From assembly GCA_002320935.1 (NCBI GenBank), contig DCLG01000109.1, positions 8,409 through 15,179 of the forward strand: 6,771 nt of DNA, in the 5' to 3' direction. The notes below the pieces were generated by a model. It was not told the origin of the DNA. It did not search any database and was given only the letters and a program-made list of their open reading frames with translations. How positions within the stretch are numbered: position 1 is the stretch's first letter; the number at the start of each line of letters is the position of its first letter. The position numbers and the translations under genes are program-made. Source of the stretch: Pedobacter sp. UBA1654 (GTDB lineage Bacteria > Bacteroidota > Bacteroidia > Sphingobacteriales > Sphingobacteriaceae). Positions 1 to 5,468 of the stretch are shown piece after piece.

Positions 1-1061
1 CTGCAGATAAGGAATTCCTGGCTTATGGTTACTTCAACGAGAAGAGTCGCGTTGCGGTGCGTATGCTGGAATGGGATGAAGCAAAAACCATCGATCGAAA
101 CTGGTACCAGCAGAAGATCCGTACGGCTCTTGCTTCCCGGGCACATGTACTCAGAAACGGCGACACCAACACCTGCCGACTGGTATTCTCTGAGGCAGAC
201 TTCCTACCAGGTTTGATTGTAGACCGCTACGCGGATTTTCTATCCCTTCAGATCCTGAGTGCGGGTATCGAAAACGCAAAAGAAGACATCATCAGCATTC
301 TGCGTGAAGAGCTACAGCCAAGAGGTATTTTCGATAAGAGCGATGCCACTGCACGTGGGCACGAAGATTTAGAAGTAACAAACGGCCTACTATGGGGTGA
401 AAACCCACCAGAGTTCCTGGAAGTAAAAGAAAATGGCATCCTGTACCACATCAACATTGTTGGTGGACAGAAATCTGGTTTCTACTGTGATCAACGCGAC
501 AACAGACAGATCTTAGCAGCCTATACAGCCGGAAAAACCGTACTGGATTGCTTCTCTTATAGCGGTGGTTTCTCTTTAAATAGCCTGAAAGCAGGTGCAT
601 CACATGTAACGAGTGTAGATAGCTCTGCACTTGCACTTGACACACTGCAGCAGAACATTGATTTAAACGGCTTTGACAAGGCACAAAGTACTGTTGTTCA
701 ATCTGACGTAAATAAGCAACTACGTGCGTTTAAAGAGGAAGGGAAGAAGTTTGATGTGATTGTACTGGATCCACCTAAATATGCGCCTTCACGTTCTGCA
801 CTGGATCGTGCTGCACGTGCATACAAAGATTTAAATCGCCATGGCATGGGTTTACTGGAAAGTGGTGGCTTACTAGCAACATTCTCCTGCTCCGGGGCCG
901 TGGACATTGAAACATTTAAGCAGATCATTGCATGGGCCGCATTAGATGCAGGTAAGGAAATTCAAATTGTAAAGCAGTTTAGCCAGCCGGAAGATCATCC
1001 GGTAAGAATCTCCTTCCCGGAAGGCGAGTACTTGAAAGGATTACTTTTAAGAGTGCTTTAA
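1..1061 (+). CDS. rlmI: Class I SAM-dependent 23S rRNA (cytosine-C5) methyltransferase, RlmI-like, 5' partial
   Basis: The reading frame is open from the left edge (first full codon at base 3), giving 352 residues, so the start codon lies outside the window. E. coli RlmI is about 396 residues, so roughly 45 N-terminal residues of the PUA domain are missing. The visible start (residues 7-20, AYGYFNEKSRVAVR) matches the end of that PUA domain, so the GTG at 57 and the ATG at 63 are internal codons. Counting from base 3, residues 156-165 carry the family signature QKSGFYCDQR. Residues 183-190 (CFSYSGGF) are the SAM-binding motif I, D206 would bind the ribose, LDPPKY is at 255-260, and FSCSG at 294-298 holds the likely catalytic cysteine C296. 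The C-terminus (DHPV...FPEGEYLKG) matches RlmI to the end. The known family reaction is m5C formation in 23S rRNA (C1962 in E. coli). Close COG1092 paralogues exist, so the exact target is inferred. Confidence 0.9.
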   Translation, partial: ADKEFLAYGYFNEKSRVAVRMLEWDEAKTIDRNWYQQKIRTALASRAHVLRNGDTNTCRLVFSEADFLPGLIVDRYADFLSLQILSAGIENAKEDIISILREELQPRGIFDKSDATARGHEDLEVTNGLLWGENPPEFLEVKENGILYHINIVGGQKSGFYCDQRDNRQILAAYTAGKTVLDCFSYSGGFSLNSLKAGASHVTSVDSSALALDTLQQNIDLNGFDKAQSTVVQSDVNKQLRAFKEEGKKFDVIVLDPPKYAPSRSALDRAARAYKDLNRHGMGLLESGGLLATFSCSGAVDIETFKQIIAWAALDAGKEIQIVKQFSQPEDHPVRISFPEGEYLKGLLLRVL

Positions 1062-1075
1062 TACACCATAGATTG

Positions 1076-1119
1076 AAAATAGCCTGCGTATTCCTTCGAA
1101 TGGACACGCAGGCTATTTT
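1076..1119. terminator. Bidirectional intrinsic terminator between convergent genes
   Basis: A perfect 14-bp inverted repeat pairs 1076-1089 (AAAATAGCCTGCGT) with 1106-1119. Inside it, ATTC at 1090-1093 pairs with GAAT at 1098-1101 around a CTTC loop, leaving a 4-base bulge at 1102-1105. The stem has a GC-rich core flanked by A-tracts and T-tracts, so each strand reads stem then TTTT. It starts 14 bases after the stop of the rRNA methyltransferase gene and lies 43 bases beyond the stop of the converging nucleoid-protein gene. It can therefore serve both. Confidence 0.85.
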
Positions 1120-1162
1120 ATGTTCAGCCGCTTCTAGGCTATGGAGGAATCTGCTTAGCTGA

Positions 1163-2218
1163 TTATGCTTCCTCTTTGAAATAGACTTTGTAATAGTTCA
1201 TGGATTTATCCTCATCAAAGCCTTTTTCGATGAGTTCTTTATCACCATGGATATAAATGTGGAAGTTTCTGTCGAGTTTGATTATGCTTTTAAATACCCT
1301 GCCCTGCTTTTTAACTGCGGCTGTATTGATATCGAAACTATCTGGAATAGCCGTATCAAATTCCTCTTCATAGCTTTTCTTAAAGTTCTTAAAGGATTCA
1401 ATGCCGTCTTCATTGGCGATCACCTCGTTGGCAAACTCATCCAGATCAAAGCTTTCTTTCTCCTTGAAGTATTTCATGGATTTATTCAGCAGGTCAATTT
1501 TGTCGGCCTTGGTCAATTCAAATTCTTCATCCAGCTTTTCAGTAACGAAGCTCTTGTATACGCCCAGCACATTGTTTGTCTGGTTGTAATTATCGTTGCG
1601 CACCTTTAGCTTAAGGAACTCATCTTTCCAGTAAACGGCTTCTGCACTTCTGTTGGTTTGGTCAATCACGGCAACTTTAAAGCCTTCTTCTTTATCAGTA
1701 TTGAAGATCAGACAGCCTTTATCCAGTTTGGCAATGTTGATGGCATCTTCTTCATAACTCAGGTTAAAGCCTGCTTGCTCCGGGTACACTTTCAGGTAAG
1801 TCTCCTTAGTTTCAGACTTAAAGATCCCGATAGCATCCAGAAGTTCACCTTCAATCTGAACATTCTCAAAATAAGCTACATACAACTCTCCTGACTTCAC
1901 TTTCGGGTGCCCCGATACTTCATACAGGTATTTGGCCAATTGCTGACTGTTCTCATGAAAGGTCGAGCCATCCGCGAATATTGCTTCAGCGAAATGGTAA
2001 ACTTCATTTAGGTTCAAGTCATTGTTTGGATGCGTGAACCGGTATATTTCATTTACCTTTTGGTACGGACTAAGGAAATACTGGAGTAAAAGGTTCTTCA
2101 GCAGGTTGTCCTGAATATGCAGGGATTGATCAGAAAGCACGTAAAATTCATCCTGGGATTTATTTCCAATCCTATGGATAGCAAGCTCAGCCAAGAAGGC
2201 CTCATAAAAAGAAATCAT
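1163..2218 (-). CDS. Nucleoid-associated protein, NA37/YejK (NdpA) family
   Basis: This encodes a 351-residue, acidic, soluble protein, close to the size of E. coli YejK (335). The N-terminus (ISFYEAFLAELAIHRIGNK, residues 2-20) has the I-H-x-[IV]-G-N-K opening typical of the NA37 family (PF04245). The body is mixed alpha/beta with no signal peptide or membrane segment, and the C-terminus ends in a short strand (YYKVYFKEEA). Known family members co-purify with the nucleoid and may bind DNA, but their biochemical role is poorly defined. I chose the ATG at 2218. An in-frame TTG two codons upstream (2224) would add only M-C and is less likely. The start lies 11 bases after the terC stop with no clear ribosome binding site, which suggests co-transcription with terC. 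A TAnnTTTG-like motif immediately before the ATG is noted separately. The family call rests on recognised sequence pattern, not on an alignment. Confidence 0.8.
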   Translation of the reverse strand: MISFYEAFLAELAIHRIGNKSQDEFYVLSDQSLHIQDNLLKNLLLQYFLSPYQKVNEIYRFTHPNNDLNLNEVYHFAEAIFADGSTFHENSQQLAKYLYEVSGHPKVKSGELYVAYFENVQIEGELLDAIGIFKSETKETYLKVYPEQAGFNLSYEEDAINIAKLDKGCLIFNTDKEEGFKVAVIDQTNRSAEAVYWKDEFLKLKVRNDNYNQTNNVLGVYKSFVTEKLDEEFELTKADKIDLLNKSMKYFKEKESFDLDEFANEVIANEDGIESFKNFKKSYEEEFDTAIPDSFDINTAAVKKQGRVFKSIIKLDRNFHIYIHGDKELIEKGFDEDKSMNYYKVYFKEEA

Positions 2219-2221
2219 GCA

Positions 2222-2229
2222 CAAAAGTA
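2222..2229 (-). promoter_or_regulatory. Candidate -7 box just before the nucleoid-protein start
   Basis: Read on the minus strand, 2229-2222 is TACTTTTG, an exact match to the Bacteroidota -7 consensus TAnnTTTG. It ends three bases before the ATG at 2218 and begins next to the terC stop. If real, it would give a leaderless or nearly leaderless transcript independent of terC. No TTG is seen at the expected -33 distance, so a chance match is quite possible. Confidence 0.25.
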
Positions 2230-3015
2230 CTAAACCTGTTCTTCTTTCGGGGTATCCCTAAGCGCTACAGGTTTACGATCCTTACCTCTCATCTTAAGAT
2301 TCAGCATCTCAACCAGGATAGAGAATGCCATTGCGAAATAGATATAGCCTTTTGGAATGTGCTGATCCAATCCTTCAGCAAGCAGTGAAACACCGATAAG
2401 CAATAAGAAAGACAGTGCAAGCATCTTTACTGTTGGATGCTTATTTACGAAGTTACTGATCGCATTTGCAGAAACCATCATGATCAACACCGCAATAACT
2501 ACCGCTGCAATCATGATCTCTACGTGATCAGCCATACCTACAGCCGTAATTACAGAGTCAAGGGAGAAAACAATATCGAGTAAAAGAATCTGCAACAATA
2601 CACCGCTAAATGTATGAACCTTCGGAGTGCCAGTTTCATCCTCCTCACCCTCAAGTTTAAGGTGAATTTCATGGGTACTTTTGTAGATCAGGAATAGCCC
2701 GCCGACAATCAGAATCAAGTCTCTTCCTGAAATCGCCAGTTTGCTTAACCACTCTTCACTATCAACACTGATCCACTCACCGATATTAAACAATGGCGAG
2801 GTAAGTGACATAACCCAGCTTAAGGAAAGTAAAAGTAACACCCTGGTGATCATTGCAAGGCCTAAGCCCCACTGCCTGGCCTTCTTCTGCAGGTGCTGTG
2901 GGAGCTTGGATGATAGAATAGAAATAAAGATAATATTATCAATACCAAGAACAATTTCTAGCAGTGTTAAGGTAACCAGCGAGATCCAGGCTTCAGGAGT
3001 GCTTAAGAATTCCAT
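2230..3015 (-). CDS. TerC-family integral membrane protein, probable metal (Mn) exporter
   Basis: This encodes 261 residues with about seven hydrophobic helices, near 10-32, 50-70, 98-112, 136-158, 165-187, 196-214 and 222-240. A charged loop (118-130, LKLEGEEDETGTP) and a basic cytoplasmic tail (241-261) complete it. Two intramembrane acidic signatures define TerC (PF03741): LEIVLGIDNIIF at 19-30 (E20, D26, N27) and LLDIVFSLDSVI at 145-156 (D147, D153, S154). These acidic residues are thought to line a metal path. Related proteins such as B. subtilis YkoY (MeeY) and YceF (MeeF) export manganese and support metalation of secreted enzymes. The tellurite-resistance name is historical, and no tellurite genes are present here. 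The length fits a stand-alone TerC domain, without the CBS/CorC_HlyC domains of YoaE-type proteins. The ATG at 3015 starts just before the first helix. No Shine-Dalgarno is visible. It is followed at 11 bases by the nucleoid-protein gene, a probable two-gene operon. The metal specificity is inferred from relatives. Confidence 0.9.
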   Translation of the reverse strand: MEFLSTPEAWISLVTLTLLEIVLGIDNIIFISILSSKLPQHLQKKARQWGLGLAMITRVLLLLSLSWVMSLTSPLFNIGEWISVDSEEWLSKLAISGRDLILIVGGLFLIYKSTHEIHLKLEGEEDETGTPKVHTFSGVLLQILLLDIVFSLDSVITAVGMADHVEIMIAAVVIAVLIMMVSANAISNFVNKHPTVKMLALSFLLLIGVSLLAEGLDQHIPKGYIYFAMAFSILVEMLNLKMRGKDRKPVALRDTPKEEQV

Positions 3016-3036
3016 AAGGGTGTAAATATTTTGTTG

Positions 3037-3044
3037 CTAAGATA
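3037..3044 (-). promoter_or_regulatory. Possible -7 promoter element for terC
   Basis: On the minus strand, 3044-3037 reads TATCTTAG, one mismatch from TAnnTTTG and about 21 bases before the terC ATG. A TTG lies about 22 bases further upstream, inside the preceding terminator hairpin. The hairpin cuts off the upstream cluster, so a terC promoter is expected here. The match itself is weak. Confidence 0.3.
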
Positions 3045-3046
3045 TG

Positions 3047-3080
3047 AAAAAAGCTTGCTGAATGATCAACAAGCTTCTTT
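3047..3080 (-). terminator. Intrinsic terminator of the sigma-factor operon
   Basis: The inverted repeat AAGCTTG (3051-3057) pairs with CAAGCTT (3070-3076). A mismatch-separated inner TGA/TCA pairing (3059-3061 with 3066-3068) and outer A/T pairs (3047-3049 with 3078-3080) extend it. On the minus strand the stem runs into six Ts, as expected for a Rho-independent terminator. It lies about 40 bases past the stop of the beta-repeat protein gene at 3122. The A-tract side makes the minus-strand orientation the stronger one. Confidence 0.75.
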
Positions 3081-3121
3081 ATGCTAGTGTTTTAAACTTG
3101 CATACTATTTTAATGATATTA

Positions 3122-4186
3122 CTATCTGAACGTAACGGAGCCGTATGCAGATTTGATACTAACCTGGCCACTGCCGCCTCCGCCAATATCGCCAGTGTAG
3201 CTTTTCGAGAAAGATACCCGCTCTTCATTATCCCCTTCAACTTTCGCAGATACACCCGCTCCGAATTTAAAGCTTCCGTAGCTTGTTTTAACATCCATCT
3301 TCCCTTTGTAGTTATCGCTGAAGCCAACATCAACCCCTCCATACTGGGCGCTTACTGTCAGAACCTTTGAACTTTCTGCAACCTGGCCAATCTTCAGCTT
3401 GTTATACTGCACGTTAAGAACGGCATCACCAATCAGCTTGTCTATGGTAACGTTAGAATACTGCGCGCTAACGGTGATGTCACGGGCAGTACCAAGCGTA
3501 ATGCCACCACCATACTGCTGCTTCAGGTTTGCTTTATTCAGGTCCTGAACTGTCATTTTACCATACTGAACATTCAGGTTATTATTGCTACTACTCAGTC
3601 TTTCTGCGTTGAAGTTTCCGTATTGAACCTTCGCAGTCACAGGCCCTGAAAAGCTACCCATTTCAATGTTCCCGTATTGCTGTGAAAGTGTTAGCGGATT
3701 ACTAGCTGGCATGTAAATGATGTAATTAACCCGAACTTCCCGGCGCCATTTCTTACCATTTCTGGTCCCATTGCCCCAGTTCCCTTTCCCATCAGTATTC
3801 ATATTTGTTTTAAAACTGATCTGATCCCCTGACTTGCCGGCATCGATGTTTGTACCGTCCAGTAATCTCCTTTGCTCCTCTGCGTTACTGCTGTAAGCGC
3901 TGATGGTCACATCTGCCTTCACTTCCTTCCTGTCCCAGGTCTTGATGGTAATGGAACCGAACTGATTGGTTACAGCAATCCTGTCTGAAGCACCTGCCGG
4001 GAAGGTCTTGGTGATGGTTTTAGTTAAGCCTTCATCGGCAGCATTATCCTGAGCAGTGTAGTTTTCAACTGAAGCTGCGCGCGGCGGAGGGGGCAATGCG
4101 GCTAATGCTGGAACTGCAGGTAGCTCTTGAGCAAATGTCATACTCCCCAGGGAAATGGCAGCTAAGGTTAGCAGGATCGTTTTCAT
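3122..4186 (-). CDS. Secreted DUF4097-like beta-strand repeat protein of the sigma-factor operon
   Basis: This encodes 354 residues. A signal peptide is clear: K2, a hydrophobic core at 4-14, and likely cleavage after A19 (TFA|QE). A mature Ala/Pro-rich linker (20-38) follows, then a region with a lone NQFG at 74-77. From 170 to the end, short strand motifs recur: [QSA]-Y-[GSN]-x-[VIFM]. Tyrosines fall at 171, 189, 208, 225, 243, 261, 282, 303, 330 and 348, mostly 17-21 residues apart. This regularity suggests a right-handed beta-helix or beta-roll, as in DUF4097/putative auto-transporter adhesin ('head GIN') proteins. The C-terminus is Gly-rich (GGGGSG, 335-340) and ends on a final repeat. 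There is no cysteine, lipobox or evident type IX sorting domain, so periplasmic or surface location is inferred only. Its ATG overlaps the upstream stop as ATGA with no ribosome binding site of its own, implying translational coupling. Its function is unknown. Within this operon it could be a sensor, ligand or output of the sigma system. Confidence 0.8.
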   Translation of the reverse strand: MKTILLTLAAISLGSMTFAQELPAVPALAALPPPPRAASVENYTAQDNAADEGLTKTITKTFPAGASDRIAVTNQFGSITIKTWDRKEVKADVTISAYSSNAEEQRRLLDGTNIDAGKSGDQISFKTNMNTDGKGNWGNGTRNGKKWRREVRVNYIIYMPASNPLTLSQQYGNIEMGSFSGPVTAKVQYGNFNAERLSSSNNNLNVQYGKMTVQDLNKANLKQQYGGGITLGTARDITVSAQYSNVTIDKLIGDAVLNVQYNKLKIGQVAESSKVLTVSAQYGGVDVGFSDNYKGKMDVKTSYGSFKFGAGVSAKVEGDNEERVSFSKSYTGDIGGGGSGQVSIKSAYGSVTFR

Positions 4187-4704
4187 AATTGATTGTCTTG
4201 GTTTACTTGTCTAACTTGATTTATGATTTGCAGTTGTTGTGAAACGACTTGTAATTGAAGCTCCAGGTTCTTTTCCATAGCCCGTATAATGAACTCCTGA
4301 TTGGGACTCTTTGTAAGATCCTGCTTAAGCAGATTGTAGTCCGCCTGAATACGTTCCAGATCTGTCGTAAACTTCTGGTACAGCTCTGGGTTTTCAGCTG
4401 CATACACCTGCAGACTGTCTGTCTTTTCCTCGATCAGGCTGGTAAAACGCACCTGCTTTTTCGCTTGTGAGGGATTAACCTGTGCCAGTGTACCGGTATG
4501 CTTCGCTTTCTGGTTGTACATGTAAGTTATGCCCATAATAACCATTACTGATGCTGCTATACTGATCCACAAGCGTCTTTGTGGCTTTTTCCGGTTTGCC
4601 TTATTCAGCTCCTGTTCCATTTTCAACCATACGTTTTCTCCCGGTGTTTCCGTATCAAACGAAGACTTATTGTTCCTGATAAATGCTTCAATTTTTTTGC
4701 TCAT
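4183..4704 (-). CDS. Single-pass membrane protein, putative anti-sigma factor
   Basis: This encodes 173 residues. The N-terminal 44 are cytoplasmic by the positive-inside rule (RKKPQRR, 38-44) and carry a short F16-D17...P21...W26 pattern followed by KMEQEL. That pattern is common at the N-terminus of Bacteroidota membrane proteins encoded next to ECF sigma genes. One transmembrane helix spans about 45-63. The remaining 110 residues would be periplasmic, with a long Gln/Leu-rich helical stretch (107-170) likely to form a coiled coil. There is no cysteine and only one histidine (H69), so this is not a zinc-binding (HxxxCxxC) anti-sigma domain. The gene overlaps the sigma gene by 17 bases at one end and the beta-repeat gene by 4 at the other. 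Position and topology support an anti-sigma role, but no characterised anti-sigma domain is recognised. It could equally be a structural partner of the exported protein. Confidence 0.75.
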   Translation of the reverse strand: MSKKIEAFIRNNKSSFDTETPGENVWLKMEQELNKANRKKPQRRLWISIAASVMVIMGITYMYNQKAKHTGTLAQVNPSQAKKQVRFTSLIEEKTDSLQVYAAENPELYQKFTTDLERIQADYNLLKQDLTKSPNQEFIIRAMEKNLELQLQVVSQQLQIINQVRQVNQDNQL

Positions 4705-5251
4705 CCTTTTCTCCTTTCTTTTCTAGTAAGCGGTGTAGTCTTTGTTTTGCCCGCATGTATTGTGTGCGGGAGGTATTTTCTGAAATATTCAGGATATGGG
4801 CAATCTCTTCATGATCATAACCTTCAAACAAGTACAAAGTAAGTACCAGCCGGTAGCCGTCGGGCAGCATGGCAACTGCTTTCTTCACCAGTTCAACCTG
4901 TAGCTGCAGGTCCTCCTCATCATCGCACACACATTCTGCAACATCTATTTCCTCTACAGGCACCAGATCCATCTTCCTTCTTCGAAGGCAGGTGATCGAC
5001 TTATTAATCACAATCTGCTTGAGCCAAAGTCCGAAGGTGGTCTCAGACCTAAACTCCTTAATTCGAATGAAGGCATCAAGGAACGATTCCTGCAATACAT
5101 CTTCAGCCTCCCCATGATGATTAACAATGCGGAAGGAAATGTTGAACATGGCTTTAGCGTACAATTTGTATATCTCAAACTGTGCCTGCCGGCTGCCCTG
5201 CCGGCATTCATCAATTAAGGAAACATGTTTATCAATGTATGCCGTCTTCAA
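4688..5251 (-). CDS. RNA polymerase ECF-type sigma factor
   Basis: This encodes 187 residues, the usual ECF size. Sigma region 2 spans about 25-93, including DVLQESFLDAFIRI (51-64, core-binding and -10 contact helices) and the basic segment around FGLWLKQIVINKSITCLRRRK (73-93). An acidic linker at 94-122 contains C107-V-C109. Region 4 spans about 125-178, with LPDGYR (129-134) and the helix-turn-helix EEIAHILNISENTSRTQYMRAK (148-169) that reads the -35 element. The start is TTG at 5251. An in-frame stop lies four codons upstream (TAA at 5264-5266) and the first in-frame ATG is residue 35, inside region 2, so an ATG start would destroy the domain. It is the first gene of the three-gene operon and is divergent from aspS. 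By family it directs RNA polymerase to a small regulon, often including its own operon. The signal is unknown. Confidence 0.93.
   Translation of the reverse strand: MKTAYIDKHVSLIDECRQGSRQAQFEIYKLYAKAMFNISFRIVNHHGEAEDVLQESFLDAFIRIKEFRSETTFGLWLKQIVINKSITCLRRRKMDLVPVEEIDVAECVCDDEEDLQLQVELVKKAVAMLPDGYRLVLTLYLFEGYDHEEIAHILNISENTSRTQYMRAKQRLHRLLEKKGEKDEQKN
4711..4717 (-). promoter_or_regulatory. Strong Shine-Dalgarno for the putative anti-sigma gene
   Basis: The minus-strand sequence AAAGGAG (4717-4711) sits six bases before the ATG at 4704, inside the last codons of the sigma gene. It stands out because other starts in this window show no such site. It fixes the start codon and suggests that the membrane protein is translated efficiently relative to the sigma factor, as expected for a sigma/anti-sigma pair. 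Confidence 0.65.
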
Positions 5252-5380
5252 GGTACTTGTTGCTTAACCTGTAAATGTCCTATCCTCCCGATCTCCTGCA
5301 TTCAATTCTGTATAAAAGACTCCAAGGTTTCCCGAATGTTGCATGCATCTCAGAAATTTTTCAAAATAAACAGGATAAAT

Positions 5381-5400
5381 TCGCTCCGCATCGTTCCGCA
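5381..5400. repeat. Tandem 10-base direct repeat upstream of aspS and the sigma operon
   Basis: TCGCTCCGCA (5381-5390) is followed directly by TCGTTCCGCA (5391-5400), identical at nine of ten positions. The period equals about one DNA helical turn, and the repeat stands in otherwise AT-richer intergenic DNA. It lies about 45-60 bases upstream of the aspS -7 box and 130-150 bases before the sigma start. It could be a regulator-binding site, or chance. Confidence 0.5.
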
Positions 5401-5442
5401 CGCTTAAATGGAGATTGACAGTGATATATGGCTCAAAATGAA

Positions 5443-5450
5443 TATTTTTG
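5443..5450 (+). promoter_or_regulatory. -7 promoter box of aspS
   Basis: TATTTTTG is an exact match to the Bacteroidota sigma-ABfr -7 consensus TAnnTTTG and ends 18 bases before the aspS ATG. A TTGACA at 5415-5420 may supply the -33 TTG, though its spacing (25 bases from TTG to the box) is longer than usual. The predicted leader is short, AT-rich and has no Shine-Dalgarno, which is common in this phylum. Confidence 0.6.
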
Positions 5451-5468
5451 CAGCTTAATACTATAAAA

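Larger units (their letters stand above)
5252..5468. other. Divergent intergenic region between the sigma operon and aspS
   Basis: These 217 bases separate the divergent starts. The aspS promoter lies at the right end. No convincing housekeeping or ECF (GGAAC...CGTC-like) promoter was found for the sigma operon. The nearest housekeeping candidate is TATTTTGA on the minus strand (5368-5361), which departs from TAnnTTTG and lacks a properly spaced TTG. The region also holds an 8-base palindrome TGCATGCA (5340-5347) and the tandem repeat listed separately. No convincing coding potential is seen. Confidence 0.6.

Noticed and set aside
1247..1609. 120-codon plus-strand open frame antisense to the nucleoid-protein gene
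   Set aside because: It is fully contained in a well-supported gene. Its hydrophobic, low-complexity composition is typical of the complement of an acidic, Lys/Glu-rich protein.
2230..3015. Tellurite-resistance locus suggested by the TerC name
   Set aside because: No other ter genes (terB, terD, terE or terZ) are nearby. A stand-alone TerC domain points to general metal export instead.
3062..3370. 102-codon plus-strand open frame overlapping the terminator and the 3' end of the beta-repeat gene
   Set aside because: It starts within the terminator hairpin and is antisense to a repeat-bearing coding region. It shows no family features.
5186..5205. Direct repeat CTGCCGGC twice, 12 bases apart, near the start of the sigma gene
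   Set aside because: It lies within codons for a Gln-Gly-Ser-Arg-Gln-Ala stretch typical of ECF N-termini and has no regulatory context.
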